From contig CP092872.1 in NCBI GenBank assembly GCA_030710605.1, positions 12,177,120-12,241,119 on the forward strand: a stretch of 64,000 bases of DNA. Reading direction: 5' to 3'. Of this stretch, positions 54,950-64,000 are shown in pieces; the first letter of the stretch is position 1; each line of letters starts with the position of its first letter. The notes under the pieces are model-generated. The model worked only from the letters and a program-made list of their open reading frames with translations. It did not search any database and was not told where the DNA came from. This stretch comes from Cordylochernes scorpioides. Taxonomy: Eukaryota; Arthropoda; Arachnida; Pseudoscorpiones; Chernetidae. Position numbers and translations under genes: made by a program.

Positions 54950-56355
54950 TAACTCGTGTGTATTCAAAAATGGTTACTGTAATATCTTTCATAGTTATTG
55001 TCTGAATCCCGGTATATATTATAAAAGGTACAACTTCCTTAAGTTTTGTCCATGAGTGTATCTTTCATAGTTATTGTCTGAATCCCGTTATACATGCTAA
55101 AAGGTACAACTTCCTTAAGTTTTGTCCATGAGTGTATCTTTCAGAGTTATTGTCTGAATCCTGTTATACATACTAAAAGGTACAACTTCCTTAAGTTTTG
55201 TCCATGAGTGTATCTTTCATAGTTATTGTCTGAATCCCGTTATACCTGCTAAAAGGTACAACTTCCTTAAGTTTTGTCCATGAGTGTATCTTTCAGAGTT
55301 ATTGTCTGAATCCTGTTATACATACTAAAAGGTACAACTTCCTTAAGTTTTGTCCATGGGTGTATCTTTCATAGTTATTGTCTGAATCCCGTTATACATG
55401 CTAAAAAGTACAACTTCCTTAAGTTTTGTCCATGAGTGTATATTTCAGAATTATTGTCTGAATACCGATATATATGCTAAAAGGTACAACTTCCTTTATA
55501 GTTTTGTCCATGAGTGTATCTTTCATAGTTATTGTCTGAATCCCAATATATATGGTAAAAGGTACAACTTCCTTAAGATTTGTCCATGAGTGTATCTTTT
55601 AGAGTTATTGTCTGAATCCCGATATACATGAAAAAAGGTACAAGTTCCTTAAGTTTTGTCCATGAGTGTATCTTTCAGAGTTATTGTCTAAATCCCGTTA
55701 TACATGCTAAAAGTTACAACTTCCTTAAGTTTTGTCCATGAGTGTATCTTTCAGAGTTATTGTCTGAATCCCGATATACATGGTAAAAGGTACAACTTCC
55801 TTAAGTTTTGTCCATGAGTGTATCTTTCAGAGGTATTGTCTGAATCCCGATATATATGCTAAAAGGTACAACTTCCTTAAGTTTTGTCCATGAGTGTATC
55901 TTTCGGAGGTATTGTCTGAATCCCGATATATATGGTAAAAGGTACAACTTCCTTAAGTTTTGTCCATGAATGTATCTTTCAGAGTTATTGTCTGAATCCC
56001 AATATATATGGTAAAAGGTACAACTTCCTTAAGTTTTGTCCATGAGTGTATCTTTCATAGTTATTGTCTGAATCCCGTTATTTATACTAAAAGGTACAAC
56101 TTCCTTAAGTTTTGTCCATGAGTGTATCTTTCGGAGGTATTGTCTGAATCCCGATATATATGGTAAAAGGTACAACTTCCTTAAGTTTTGTCCATGAGTG
56201 TATCTTTCAGAGTTATTGTCTGAATCCCAATATATATGGTAAAAGGTACAACTTCCTTAAGTTTTGTCCATGAGTGTATCTTTCATAGTTATTGTCTGAA
56301 TCCCGTTATATATACTAAAAGGTACAACTTCCTTAAGTTTAGTCCATGAGTGTAT
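54950..56355. repeat. 76-bp minisatellite, about 18 units
   Basis: CTTCCTTAAGTTTTGTCCAT, GAGTGTATCTTTCAGAGTTA and TTGTCTGAATCCCG recur with period 76. Units differ by small substitutions, and groups of units share variants (CGGAGGTATT at 55913 and 56136), pointing to multi-unit duplication. Confidence 0.95.
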
Positions 56356-56499
56356 ATAGAATTTCAACCTTCTAAAATAATTCTCCATAAATGAAATAAG
56401 GTAAGCAATATCTTTCTTTATTTCAACATAGAAATAGCTTTCGGAAATCTTTAGCTTTCGAAATCAACTTCTAACCAACAATTTATTTTCAAAACTCCG

Positions 56500-56580
56500 T
56501 GTTTTTTTAATTAGATTTAGCGAGCTTTCGGACATGTAGTATCCTTCAAAAGGTAACATAGCTATGAATTTGACAAATAT
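56500..56580 (-). repeat. Fossil Penelope-type terminus
   Basis: GCGAGCTTTCGGACATGTAG and ATCCTTCAAAAGGT parallel the P1 end (AAGCTTTCGGACATATCG). Confidence 0.45.
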
Positions 56581-56639
56581 AAGAAGGATAGCATTTAATA
56601 TATAGCTATGCCTGTGAAGAAAACAATAAATTTACGAAA

Positions 56640-56803
56640 TCTATTTCTATTGCACGTCTATTACAGGCCATGATAATAATGGTGGGTAGAAGTTGACGAC
56701 TTCTTTTACTGTAAGTGCACCACATGTTTACACATGTGAAATGCAGTGCCAGAGCTCCGTGTGGTTACTTGCACTCGCTGGTAGGGTTCGATTTTTTCAA
56801 AAA
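56640..56803 (-). mobile_element. SINE S2, part one, split by the LINE
   Basis: GGTGGGTAGAAGTTGACGAC, ACATGTTTACACATG and TTGCACTCGCTGGTAGGGTT match 26990-27135. The remainder, with the tRNA-like head, continues at 58044-58176. Confidence 0.65.
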
Positions 56804-58043
56804 ATTCAGAATAACTATCTCCGACGACTATTGAACTTGCCGAGTAACACACCAGGCTACATACTACGCATGGAAACCGGACGCTTCTCACTAGGAGTCA
56901 CAGCAACCAAACTAATTCTAAAGTTCTGGTTAAGAATATTAAAAATGGAAAAATCCAGATTGCCCGCAATCTGCCTAGCCCAATTATGGGAAACGTCCAC
57001 TCTGACGAATGCCTTTATAGGTTTTACAGAAAATTTAATGAATATCCTAAACTCAACTGGATTCATGTGGTTAAAGAATTGTTCAGACCCCAATATTCTA
57101 CAGAAAGCAATACCTCAAATTATCAGAATCACTATAGAACAGTCTATCCAAACCGACCAATCAAGAATAACCAATTCGAAGCTACACACACACTACAAAT
57201 ATTTACATAAAACATTCGCAGCAGAGAACTATCTACTAAGTGAACTCCCACTGCCGGCTAAACGCCTCATTGCGCAATTGAGAATTCTATTTGTTTTATA
57301 TCGAGAAGACCATATAAAATATCTAAGGACAGAAGACTTGTATTGCCAACTATGCCAAAATAGAACCGAAAATGAATTAGAACATTATATATTTGAATGC
57401 ATGCCTCTTGACACGGAAAGAAAAATACTCTTCTCTAAGATAGGCCATACACACTTCACATTATATTCTTTATTATCCAACTTTATAGACAATAGTTCAG
57501 TAGCTCTAAATCTATATAACTTCCATAAAAATGCTGTAAAAAAGAAAGACTTAACCGAACATTCAAACATACCAAAAATTTCTGTTTGATAAGAAAGACA
57601 GAACCAACATCCAATTATTTGTTTAGGCAGATACGATAAGTTAACAATGATAAAACGGTGTTTACCTTACAACCCTGAACACGAGGATTTCCTGGGAAAT
57701 CTCTTAAAGATTCCTTAAAAAATACATGGCCCACCTGTGCTGTGTGAGAGCTTAAATGGTCTTGCTCCATATGTAAATACCTGTTTTCTTTCCTCTTTTC
57801 GCTCTCCACTTCTCCCATCCATATTTCCAAAATTTTTTTTTTTTTTCTCTTTTTTTGATTTTTTTTATTCTTCTTATTTTTTATTCTTTCTTATAATCTG
57901 TATATATTTACCAAATGTATATAATCTTTCTCCATTTTTTATTTCCCACTTTCATAGGTTTCTCCGTTTTGTAACCCCAAGGAGAATCCTCTGTAAGACC
58001 TGTGTGTCTTAATAAAGGCTTTTGTGTGTGTGTGTGTGTGTGT
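56804..58043 (+). mobile_element. 5'-truncated LINE (same family as 39013-40175)
   Basis: It is flanked by GATTTTTTCAAAAA at 56790-56803 and 58044-58057. The 3' end is a (TG)n tail of about 24 bases after AATAAAGGCTTT. It is inserted in SINE S2. Very similar to the 39-kb copy but extends about 70 bp further 5'. Confidence 0.9.
56806..57589 (+). pseudogene. LINE ORF2 C-terminal fragment, frame open
   Basis: It is readable from NNYLRRLLNLPSNTPGYILR and GRFSLGVTATKLILKFW through LHTHYKYLHKTFAAENYLLS to YCQLCQNRTENELEHYIFEC, then TGA at 57587-57589. The CX2CX9HX4C motif is the terminal zinc finger of non-LTR polyproteins; the preceding part is the post-RT domain. RT and endonuclease are absent. 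An ATG upstream at 56693 lies in the SINE and is not part of the gene. Confidence 0.85.
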
Positions 58044-58176
58044 GATTTTTTCAAAAATCTGGAACCATCAGAGAATTATTTTTTTATTTTAAATTAGAGA
58101 AAGTGCCCATTGAGGGATTATATCCCGGGTCATAGCGGTCGTAAACCAACGGTTTAGATCATCCTTCCATCGATCA
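58044..58176 (-). mobile_element. SINE S2, part two (tRNA-like head)
   Basis: GGGATATAATCCC and ACCGTTGGTTTACGACCGCT on the minus strand match 27181-27256 with a damaged B box. Confidence 0.6.
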
Positions 58177-58644
58177 CCTATATTAAATTCTATATTGACA
58201 TAAATAAACATATTGCTAACCTCATTGGTTGCAGTGGCAATGTTTTTCCCGACAACACGGGAAGTTAACAATCTTAAACCAATTAAAATCAAGCCACCGT
58301 TTCATTAAACGCTCCATACGACTCTATAAGAAAACATAAGTTATATAACCTTATATCGGACATCAATAAGTCACAAATCATACCAGATCAATATGGTTCG
58401 ATCACCTTATTATCGTTAAATTATCCCTTTCCTGTCAAAAATATCATAATTTTATGGCAAATTGCCATAAACTGTTTACTTCAAATTTCTATGAAGGTTT
58501 GTCTGTCTGGTTTGTCTCAAGCCTCTTTGGATGAAACAATTTTACAAGAATCTAAAGATAAAAAAATAAAGGTCATACAAATGTAGCTTGATTATTTTAG
58601 AATCAGCACATTTCTAACTGGCTATAATATTGCGAACATATATA
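58177..58644. repeat. Duplicated sequence E (sister of 27257-27727)
   Basis: It is colinear and highly similar; it ends at the same TA where the sister carries a mariner. Confidence 0.85.
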
Positions 58645-59949
58645 CAGGGTGTACCAGGTAAATTGGGAATTTCAACAATGGTATTTTAACTGAAATTTTT
58701 TGCAAGTAAAAATTAAAATATCCGAATGAAATTTGACACAGTAGTAGATAAAAGGATATAGTTTTTATTTATTCAATGTAGTTTCCATTATTAGCTACAA
58801 CAGTCTCGAGGCGAGTGCGGAATGAAGCACAGGCCTTGGCGACGATGACCTTGTCCATTTGGGTCATCACCGTGTGAACTGCTTTCTTGACAGACTGGAT
58901 GGTGGTATGAGGAGCTTTGTTGACATCTCTCTCAACAACGCCCCATACATAGTAGTCGAGGGGATTGCAATCTGGAGAATTAGGGGGCCAAATATCAGGA
59001 CCCCAGTGACTAGGGACGTTAAGTGTCAGCCACGATTGTGTCTTTTTTGCCTTATGGGCTGGAGCTGAGTCCTGTTGGAAGACATACTTCCTTCCTGCGG
59101 CCACCATGTCCATCCAAGGCTTCACAACGGTCTCCAGAACATTGATGTAGGTGTCAGCGTTCATCCTAAGGCCCTTCTCAAAGAAATGGGGAGGCATGAC
59201 ATCACCTTCACTGCTGATAACGCCAAGGACCATTACGGAGGCAGGAAATTTCGTGTGCATCACGACAGGTATCTCTGAGGGGTCTTTACAGATCCAGCGA
59301 TCATTCCTGGGATTTACCTTTTGGTCCACGTCAAAGTTCTTTTCGTCAGAGAAGAACCTTAGCATGCCAAAAGAGTCGTGTTTCAGGTTGTTGAGGAGGG
59401 CAGCAGCCTTTCCTTTTCTGTTATTCTTCATATTCTCAGTCAGCAACTGACCTTTCCGAAGGGCATAAGACTTGAGACCAAGGTCCTCATGGATAGTTCT
59501 GACAATTGTCATAGAGCCAACGTCCATTTCCTTGGCTATGGCCCTCATGCTCTTCCCAGGGTTTCCATCAATCTTCTCCTTGACATTTTTGACAAATTCT
59601 TCGCCTCTTACCCTGTCCGATCGACGCGAGTGCTTTTTCCTTGTAGCTATCCCCTCTTTGTTACTGTCGGCCTCATCAAACTGCTTCTTGACACGATAAA
59701 TAGTGGTTTTGGGCAACTTAAGAAAATCCACTATCTCTTTGGGGCTCCTTCCGGCGCGCAGAGCAACGATGATGGCAGCTCGATTTTCAAATTCTCGGTT
59801 ACTCTTCATCACTACACTGCGCACACATGTACTGTTGCATTTTACATGAATATGGCTACGTAATGAAAAAAAAAAACAAGTTTTTAATCTCAAGTAGTTT
59901 TTGTTTTATGGACTGTCAAAGTTAGTCCCAATTTACCTGGTACACCCTG
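58645..59949 (-). mobile_element. DD37D (maT-like) transposon, intact
   Basis: The length is 1305 bp. Terminal inverted repeats of 24 bp begin CAGGGTGTACCAGGTAAATT; TA duplications at 58643-58644 and 59950-59951. Sister units are empty at this site. Confidence 0.95.
58769..59809 (-). CDS. DD37D transposase of the Tc1/mariner superfamily, intact, 346 aa
   Basis: This is a cut-and-paste transposase acting on the element's 24-bp ends at TA. I choose the second Met (MKSNREFENRAAIIVALRAG) because it gives the usual length and starts at the HTH domain; an ATG 28 codons upstream at 59893 would add a non-conserved leader. HTH: PKEIVDFLKLPKTTIYRVKK; second HTH about 85-110 (MRAIAKEMDVGSMTIVRTI). Catalytic: Asp155 in FFSDEKNF, Asp247 in QQDSAPAH, Asp285 in SPDCNPLDYY, with 37 residues between the last two. 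That spacing defines the maT/DD37D group. The frame is uninterrupted to TAA. Confidence 0.93.
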   Translation of the reverse strand: MKSNREFENRAAIIVALRAGRSPKEIVDFLKLPKTTIYRVKKQFDEADSNKEGIATRKKHSRRSDRVRGEEFVKNVKEKIDGNPGKSMRAIAKEMDVGSMTIVRTIHEDLGLKSYALRKGQLLTENMKNNRKGKAAALLNNLKHDSFGMLRFFSDEKNFDVDQKVNPRNDRWICKDPSEIPVVMHTKFPASVMVLGVISSEGDVMPPHFFEKGLRMNADTYINVLETVVKPWMDMVAAGRKYVFQQDSAPAHKAKKTQSWLTLNVPSHWGPDIWPPNSPDCNPLDYYVWGVVERDVNKAPHTTIQSVKKAVHTVMTQMDKVIVAKACASFRTRLETVVANNGNYIE

Positions 59950-60141
59950 TATAAATGAAAAATTAGCTCTCTACTAAGTCGTACTATTTTTCACATTGTT
60001 TCGATTTTTCACGCACTTCTGGCCTTAACTACCCGTTTCCTTATTTTTAAAGATGCCTAAATGACCAGTTTTTTTTTTTTTTGTCATTGAGGTACAACTT
60101 GCACCTGGCGTACGTGTGATTAGCTTTTCTTGATTAATCAA

Positions 60142-60913
60142 GAGAGAGAGAGAGAGAGAGAGAGATTGAGAGAGATTGAAACTGATTTATTTTAACGTCC
60201 ATATAAGATTATATAAGATTAAATACAGAATAAATAAAAATATGTATAAATAAGATTATATAATGAAAAATACATGAATAAATAGATATAAATATATAAA
60301 GTAATAGATAAATATACATATATATAAAATATATACAAGGTCTTCATTGGTGGCGCCCACCGCGAGAAAGACTCCGCCACCGATGGACTGCGAGAGTTCT
60401 TTCCCACAGGGTGGGCAGGTCGATGTGTTGGCTGGCATTACCCAACTCAAGACCAAGATGGTACTTGTAGATGGTAGCCTTCGCCACACTTGTTAGCTTC
60501 ACTGCCTCGGGATGGAGGCCGACGCCGAAGAGCCAGGCCTGCAGATCCAGGGGCAAGTCGCAGAAAGCGAACACCTCCCGGAGCAGGGTTCGCACGGCTC
60601 GGCAACTCCAATATCTGTGGGTCAGCGACCCGTCGCTGGACCCACAGGCGGCACAGTTGGCACGCCTCGAGGCAGGATGGTCAGGATGTGGTAGGGCATG
60701 GAGGGCCAGCCGTAGGGCGACATCTGCGTCGTGACCCGAGAAGCAGTTCCGACGCAGGTCGGCCCAGGGGATGGAGCGGGGCACATCCACGGTGGGGGTC
60801 CACCGGGCAGCCAGCTCTGCAGTAGGATGGGCCTGGAGCCGTGCCGAGTCCAATGCCCGGCGCGCCCTCTGGCTGGGTAGGCGGGTGATGGGGGTCGCCG
60901 ATCCCCGCAGGAC
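60142..60913 (-). mobile_element. 5'-truncated GC-rich LINE tail, unit 1
   Basis: The minus strand runs from the coding C-terminus into an AT-rich 3' UTR and a (TC)n tail at 60141-60175. The coding part is strongly GC-rich in an AT-rich window. Confidence 0.85.
60344..60913 (-). pseudogene. LINE ORF2 C-terminal fragment, unit 1
   Basis: The frame reads DSARLQAHPTAELAARWTPT, then SHPHPDHPASRRANC-like sequence with zinc motif CAACGSSDGSLTHRYWSC (CX2CX8HX4C), then FGVGLHPEAVKLTSVAKATI, LELGNASQHIDLPTLW, ending SRGGRHQ and TGA at 60344-60346. It is the post-RT tail of a non-LTR polyprotein. RT is lost at the repeat junction. GC-rich coding sequence unlike its surroundings. Confidence 0.8.
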
Positions 60914-61328
60914 ATTTCTAACTGGCTATTATATTGCGAACATATATATACATGAAAAATTAGCTCTCTACTAAGTCGTACTATTTTTCACATTGTTTCG
61001 ATTTTTCACGCACTTCTGGCCTTAACTACCCGTTTCCTTATTTTTAAAGATGCCTAAATGACCAGTTTTTTTTTTTGTCATTGAGGTACAACTTGCACCT
61101 GGCGTACGTGTGGTTAGCTTTTCTTGATTAATCAAGAGAGAGAGAGAGAGAGAGAGAGATTGAGATTGAAACTGATTTATTTAAACGTCCATATAAGATT
61201 TTATAAGGTTAAATACAGAATAAATAAAAATATGAATAAATAAGATTATATATAGTGAAAAATAAATAGATATAAATATATAAAGTAATTGATAAATATA
61301 CATATATATAAAATATATACAAGGTCTT

Positions 61329-61898
61329 CATTGGTGGCGCCCACCGCGAGAAAGACTCCGCCACCGATGGACTGCGAGAGTTCTTTCCCACAGAGTGGGC
61401 AGGTCGATGTGTTGGCTGGCATTACCCAACTCAAGACCAAGATGGTACTTGTAGATGGTAGCCTTCGCCACACTTGTTAGTTTCACTGCCCTCGGGATGG
61501 AGGCCGACGCCGAAGAGCCAGGCCTGCAGATCCAGGGGCAAGTCGCAGGAAGCGAACACCTCCCGGAGCAGGGTTCGCACGGCTCGGCAACTCCAATATC
61601 TGTGGGTCAGCGACCCGTCGCTGGACCCACAGGCGGCACAGTTGGCACGCCTCGAGGCAGGATGGTCAGGATGTGGTAGGGCATGGAGGGCCAGCCGTAG
61701 GGCGACATCTGCGTCGTGACCCGAGAAGCAGTTCCGACGCAGGTCGGCCCAGGGGATGGAGCGGGGCACATCCACGGTGGGGGTCCACCGGGCAGCCAGC
61801 TCTGCAGTAGGATGGGCCTGGAGCCGTGCCGAGTCCAATGCCCGGCGCGCCCTCTGGCTGGGTAGGCGGGTGATGGGGGTCGCCGATCCCCGCAGGAC
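61329..61898 (-). pseudogene. LINE ORF2 C-terminal fragment, unit 2 (frameshifted)
   Basis: It is the same as unit 1 except for an extra C near 61490 (TGCCCTCGGG), which shifts the frame after GVGLHPEG. The zinc motif is intact. Confidence 0.8.
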
Positions 61899-62314
61899 AT
61901 TTCTAACTGGCTATTATATTGCGAACATATATATACATGAAAAATTAGCTCTCTACTAAGTCGTACTATTTTTCACATTGTTTCGATTTTTCACGCACTT
62001 CTGGCCTTAACTACCCGTTTCCTTATTTTTAAAGATGCCTAAATGACCAGTTTTTTTTTTTTTGTCATTGAGGTACAACTTGCACCTGGCGTACGTGTGG
62101 TTAGCTTTTCTTGATTAATCAAGAGAGAGAGAGAGAGAGAGAGAGATTGAGATTGAAACTGATTTATTTAAACGTCCATATAAGATTTTATAAGGTTAAA
62201 TACAGAATAAATAAAAATATGAATAAATAAGATTATATATAGTGAAAAATAAATAGATATAAATATATAAAGTAATTGATAAATATACATATATATAAAA
62301 TATATACAAGGTCT

Positions 62315-62884
62315 TCATTGGTGGCGCCCACCGCGAGAAAGACTCCGCCACCGATGGACTGCGAGAGTTCTTTCCCACAGAGTGGGCAGGTCGATGTGTT
62401 GGCTGGCATTACCCAACTCAAGACCAAGATGGTACTTGTAGATGGTAGCCTTCGCCACACTTGTTAGTTTCACTGCCTCGGGATGGAGGCCGACGCCGAA
62501 GAGCCAGGCCTGCAGATCCAGGGGCAAGTCGCAGGAAGCGAACACCTCCCGGAGCAGGGTTCGCACGGCTCGGCAACTCCAATATCTGTGGGTCAGCGAC
62601 CCGTCGCTGGACCCACAGGCGGCACAGTTGGCACGCCTCGAGGCAGGATGGTCAGGATGTGGTAGGGCATGGAGGGCCAGCCGTAGGGCGACATCTGCGT
62701 CGTGACCCGAGAAGCAGTTCCGACGCAGGTCGGCCCAGGGGATGGAGCGGGGCACATCCACGGTGGGGGTCCACCGGGCAGCCAGCTCTGCAGTAGGATG
62801 GGCCTGGAGCCGTGCCGAGTCCAATGCCCGGCGCGCCCTCTGGCTGGGTAGGCGGGTGATGGGGGTCGCCGATCCCCGCAGGAC
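62315..62884 (-). pseudogene. LINE ORF2 C-terminal fragment, unit 3
   Basis: The frame is open like unit 1, with VFASCDLPLD where unit 1 has VFAFCDLPLD. It stops at 62315-62317 after SRGGRHQ. Confidence 0.8.
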
Positions 62885-63299
62885 ATTTCTAACTGGCTAT
62901 TATATTGCGAACATATATATACATGAAAAATTAGCTCTCTACTAAGTCGTACTATTTTTCACATTGTTTCGATTTTTCACGCACTTCTGGCCTTAACTAC
63001 CCGTTTCCTTATTTTTAAAGATGCCTAAATGACCAGTTTTTTTTTTTTGTCATTGAGGTACAACTTGCACCTGGCGTACGTGTGGTTAGCTTTTCTTGAT
63101 TAATCAAGAGAGAGAGAGAGAGAGAGAGAGATTGAGATTGAAACTGATTTATTTAAACGTCCATATAAGATTTTATAAGGTTAAATACAGAATAAATAAA
63201 AATATGAATAAATAAGATTATATATAGTGAAAAATAAATAGATATAAATATATAAAGTAATTGATAAATATACATATATATAAAATATATACAAGGTCT

Positions 63300-64000
63300 T
63301 CATTGGTGGCGCCCACCGCGAGAAAGACTCCGCCACCGATGGACTGCGAGAGTTCTTTCCCACAGAGTGGGCAGGTCGATGTGTTGGCTGGCATTACCCA
63401 ACTCAAGACCAAGATGGTACTTGTAGATGGTAGCCTTCGCCACACTTGTTAGTTTCACTGCCTCGGGATGGAGGCCGACGCCGAAGAGCCAGGCCTGCAG
63501 ATCCAGGGGCAAGTCGCAGGAAGCGAACACCTCCCGGAGCAGGGTTCGCACGGCTCGGCAACTCCAATATCTGTGGGTCAGCGACCCGTCGCTGGACCCA
63601 CAGGCGGCACAGTTGGCACGCCTCGAGGCAGGATGGTCAGGATGTGGTAGGGCATGGAGGGCCAGCCGTAGGGCGACATCTGCGTCGTGACCCGAGAAGC
63701 AGTTCCGACGCAGGTCGGCCCAGGGGATGGAGCGGGGCACATCCACGGTGGGGGTCCACCGGGCAGCCAGCTCTGCAGTAGGATGGGCCTGGAGCCGTGC
63801 CGAGTCCAATGCCCGGCGCGCCCTCTGGCTGGGTAGGCGGGTGATGGGGGGTCGCCGATCCCCGCAGGACGATGGTCTCCGCCTCGTACTCCGCATGATA
63901 GCTGGAGCTGGCGTTTTCCCGCAGGAGACGTTGGCAGAAGGCCCCCAGGTGCTGCGCATCTAGGAGCGCGGCCCGCGTTGAGCGCGCAAGTGCAGGGGCG
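63300..64000 (-). pseudogene. LINE ORF2 C-terminal region, unit 4, extends beyond the window
   Basis: It has the same tail as units 1-3. Upstream of the repeat junction (63870) the LINE goes on to the window edge (about 130 further bases, GC-rich), so this is the parental, longer insertion. An extra G near 63850 (GGGGGG) changes the frame relative to the other units. Whether RT lies just beyond the edge cannot be seen. Confidence 0.75.

Larger units (their letters stand above)
58610..64000. repeat. Tandem array of ~985-bp units (host segment H plus LINE tail)
   Basis: Units: 58610-60913 (997 bp without the DD37D insertion), 60914-61898, 61899-62884, 62885-63870. Units 2-4 are almost identical. 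Each starts ATTTCTAACTGGCTAT and ends CGATCCCCGCAGGAC. After unit 4 the LINE continues (63871-64000) instead of returning to the host segment. Confidence 0.95.

Noticed and set aside
54950-56355. CRISPR-like regular repeats
   Set aside because: Units are contiguous 76-bp tandem repeats without unique spacers, in a eukaryotic genome with no cas genes.
56693-56805. N-terminal extension of the LINE frame beginning at ATG 56693
   Set aside because: This part is SINE S2 sequence outside the LINE target duplication; the fused frame is accidental.

Overview
This window is eukaryotic, AT-rich, intron-bearing-genome type DNA made almost entirely of transposable elements, their fossils, satellites and segmental duplications. 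No host protein-coding gene could be supported. The mix (Ty3/Gypsy LTR elements, a Penelope-like element with a GIY-YIG nuclease, mariner, a DD37D maT-like element, Tc1, piggyBac, Helitron, tRNA-derived SINEs, 5'-truncated LINEs, hammerhead-ribozyme repeats and a U6 pseudogene) fits an invertebrate, most likely an arthropod; I cannot name the species from sequence alone. A 100-base N run at 35720-35819 shows it is an assembled scaffold.

Layout. 1-4488: damaged Gypsy copy G1 entering from the left edge (RT and integrase cores removed, one 639-codon frame left open). 4618-13560: duplicated block A, holding a 76-bp minisatellite, palindromic foldback elements, a 2340-bp Helitron with an intact Tc1 nested in it (8309-9727), a piggyBac remnant and a LINE tail. 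13560-19042: a 1.16-kb satellite-like array with a mariner in one unit. 19043-26939: nearly intact Gypsy copy G2 with two LTRs and TATA target duplication. 26940-35719: SINE, damaged mariner, retrozyme-like repeats, a head-to-head Tc1 derivative, a Tigger-type MITE, a U6 snRNA pseudogene.

35820-40550: Helitron end, 124-bp tandem repeat, 5'-truncated LINE with a 15-bp target duplication. 40555-52620: duplicated block B, the sister of block A, in which an intact 781-codon Penelope-like element (46215-48560) sits in tandem with a 5'-inverted truncated copy. 52657-53034: a 320-bp direct-repeat unit with a well-formed hammerhead ribozyme. 54950-56350: about 18 copies of the 76-bp minisatellite. 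56640-58180: a SINE split by a second copy of the LINE. 58610-64000: a tandem array of about 985-bp units made of host sequence plus a 5'-truncated GC-rich LINE; its first unit carries an intact DD37D transposon.

The genes do not form a cellular pathway. What the window does offer is several internal controls: blocks A and B, the satellite units and the tandem units supply empty sites that validate the Helitron, one mariner, the DD37D element and a second mariner. The most interesting items are the retrozyme-like hammerhead family, the tandem amplification next to a LINE, two different transposons occupying the same TA in sister duplications, the intact Penelope-like element, and a Gypsy family that starts gag inside its LTR and shows no recognisable protease.
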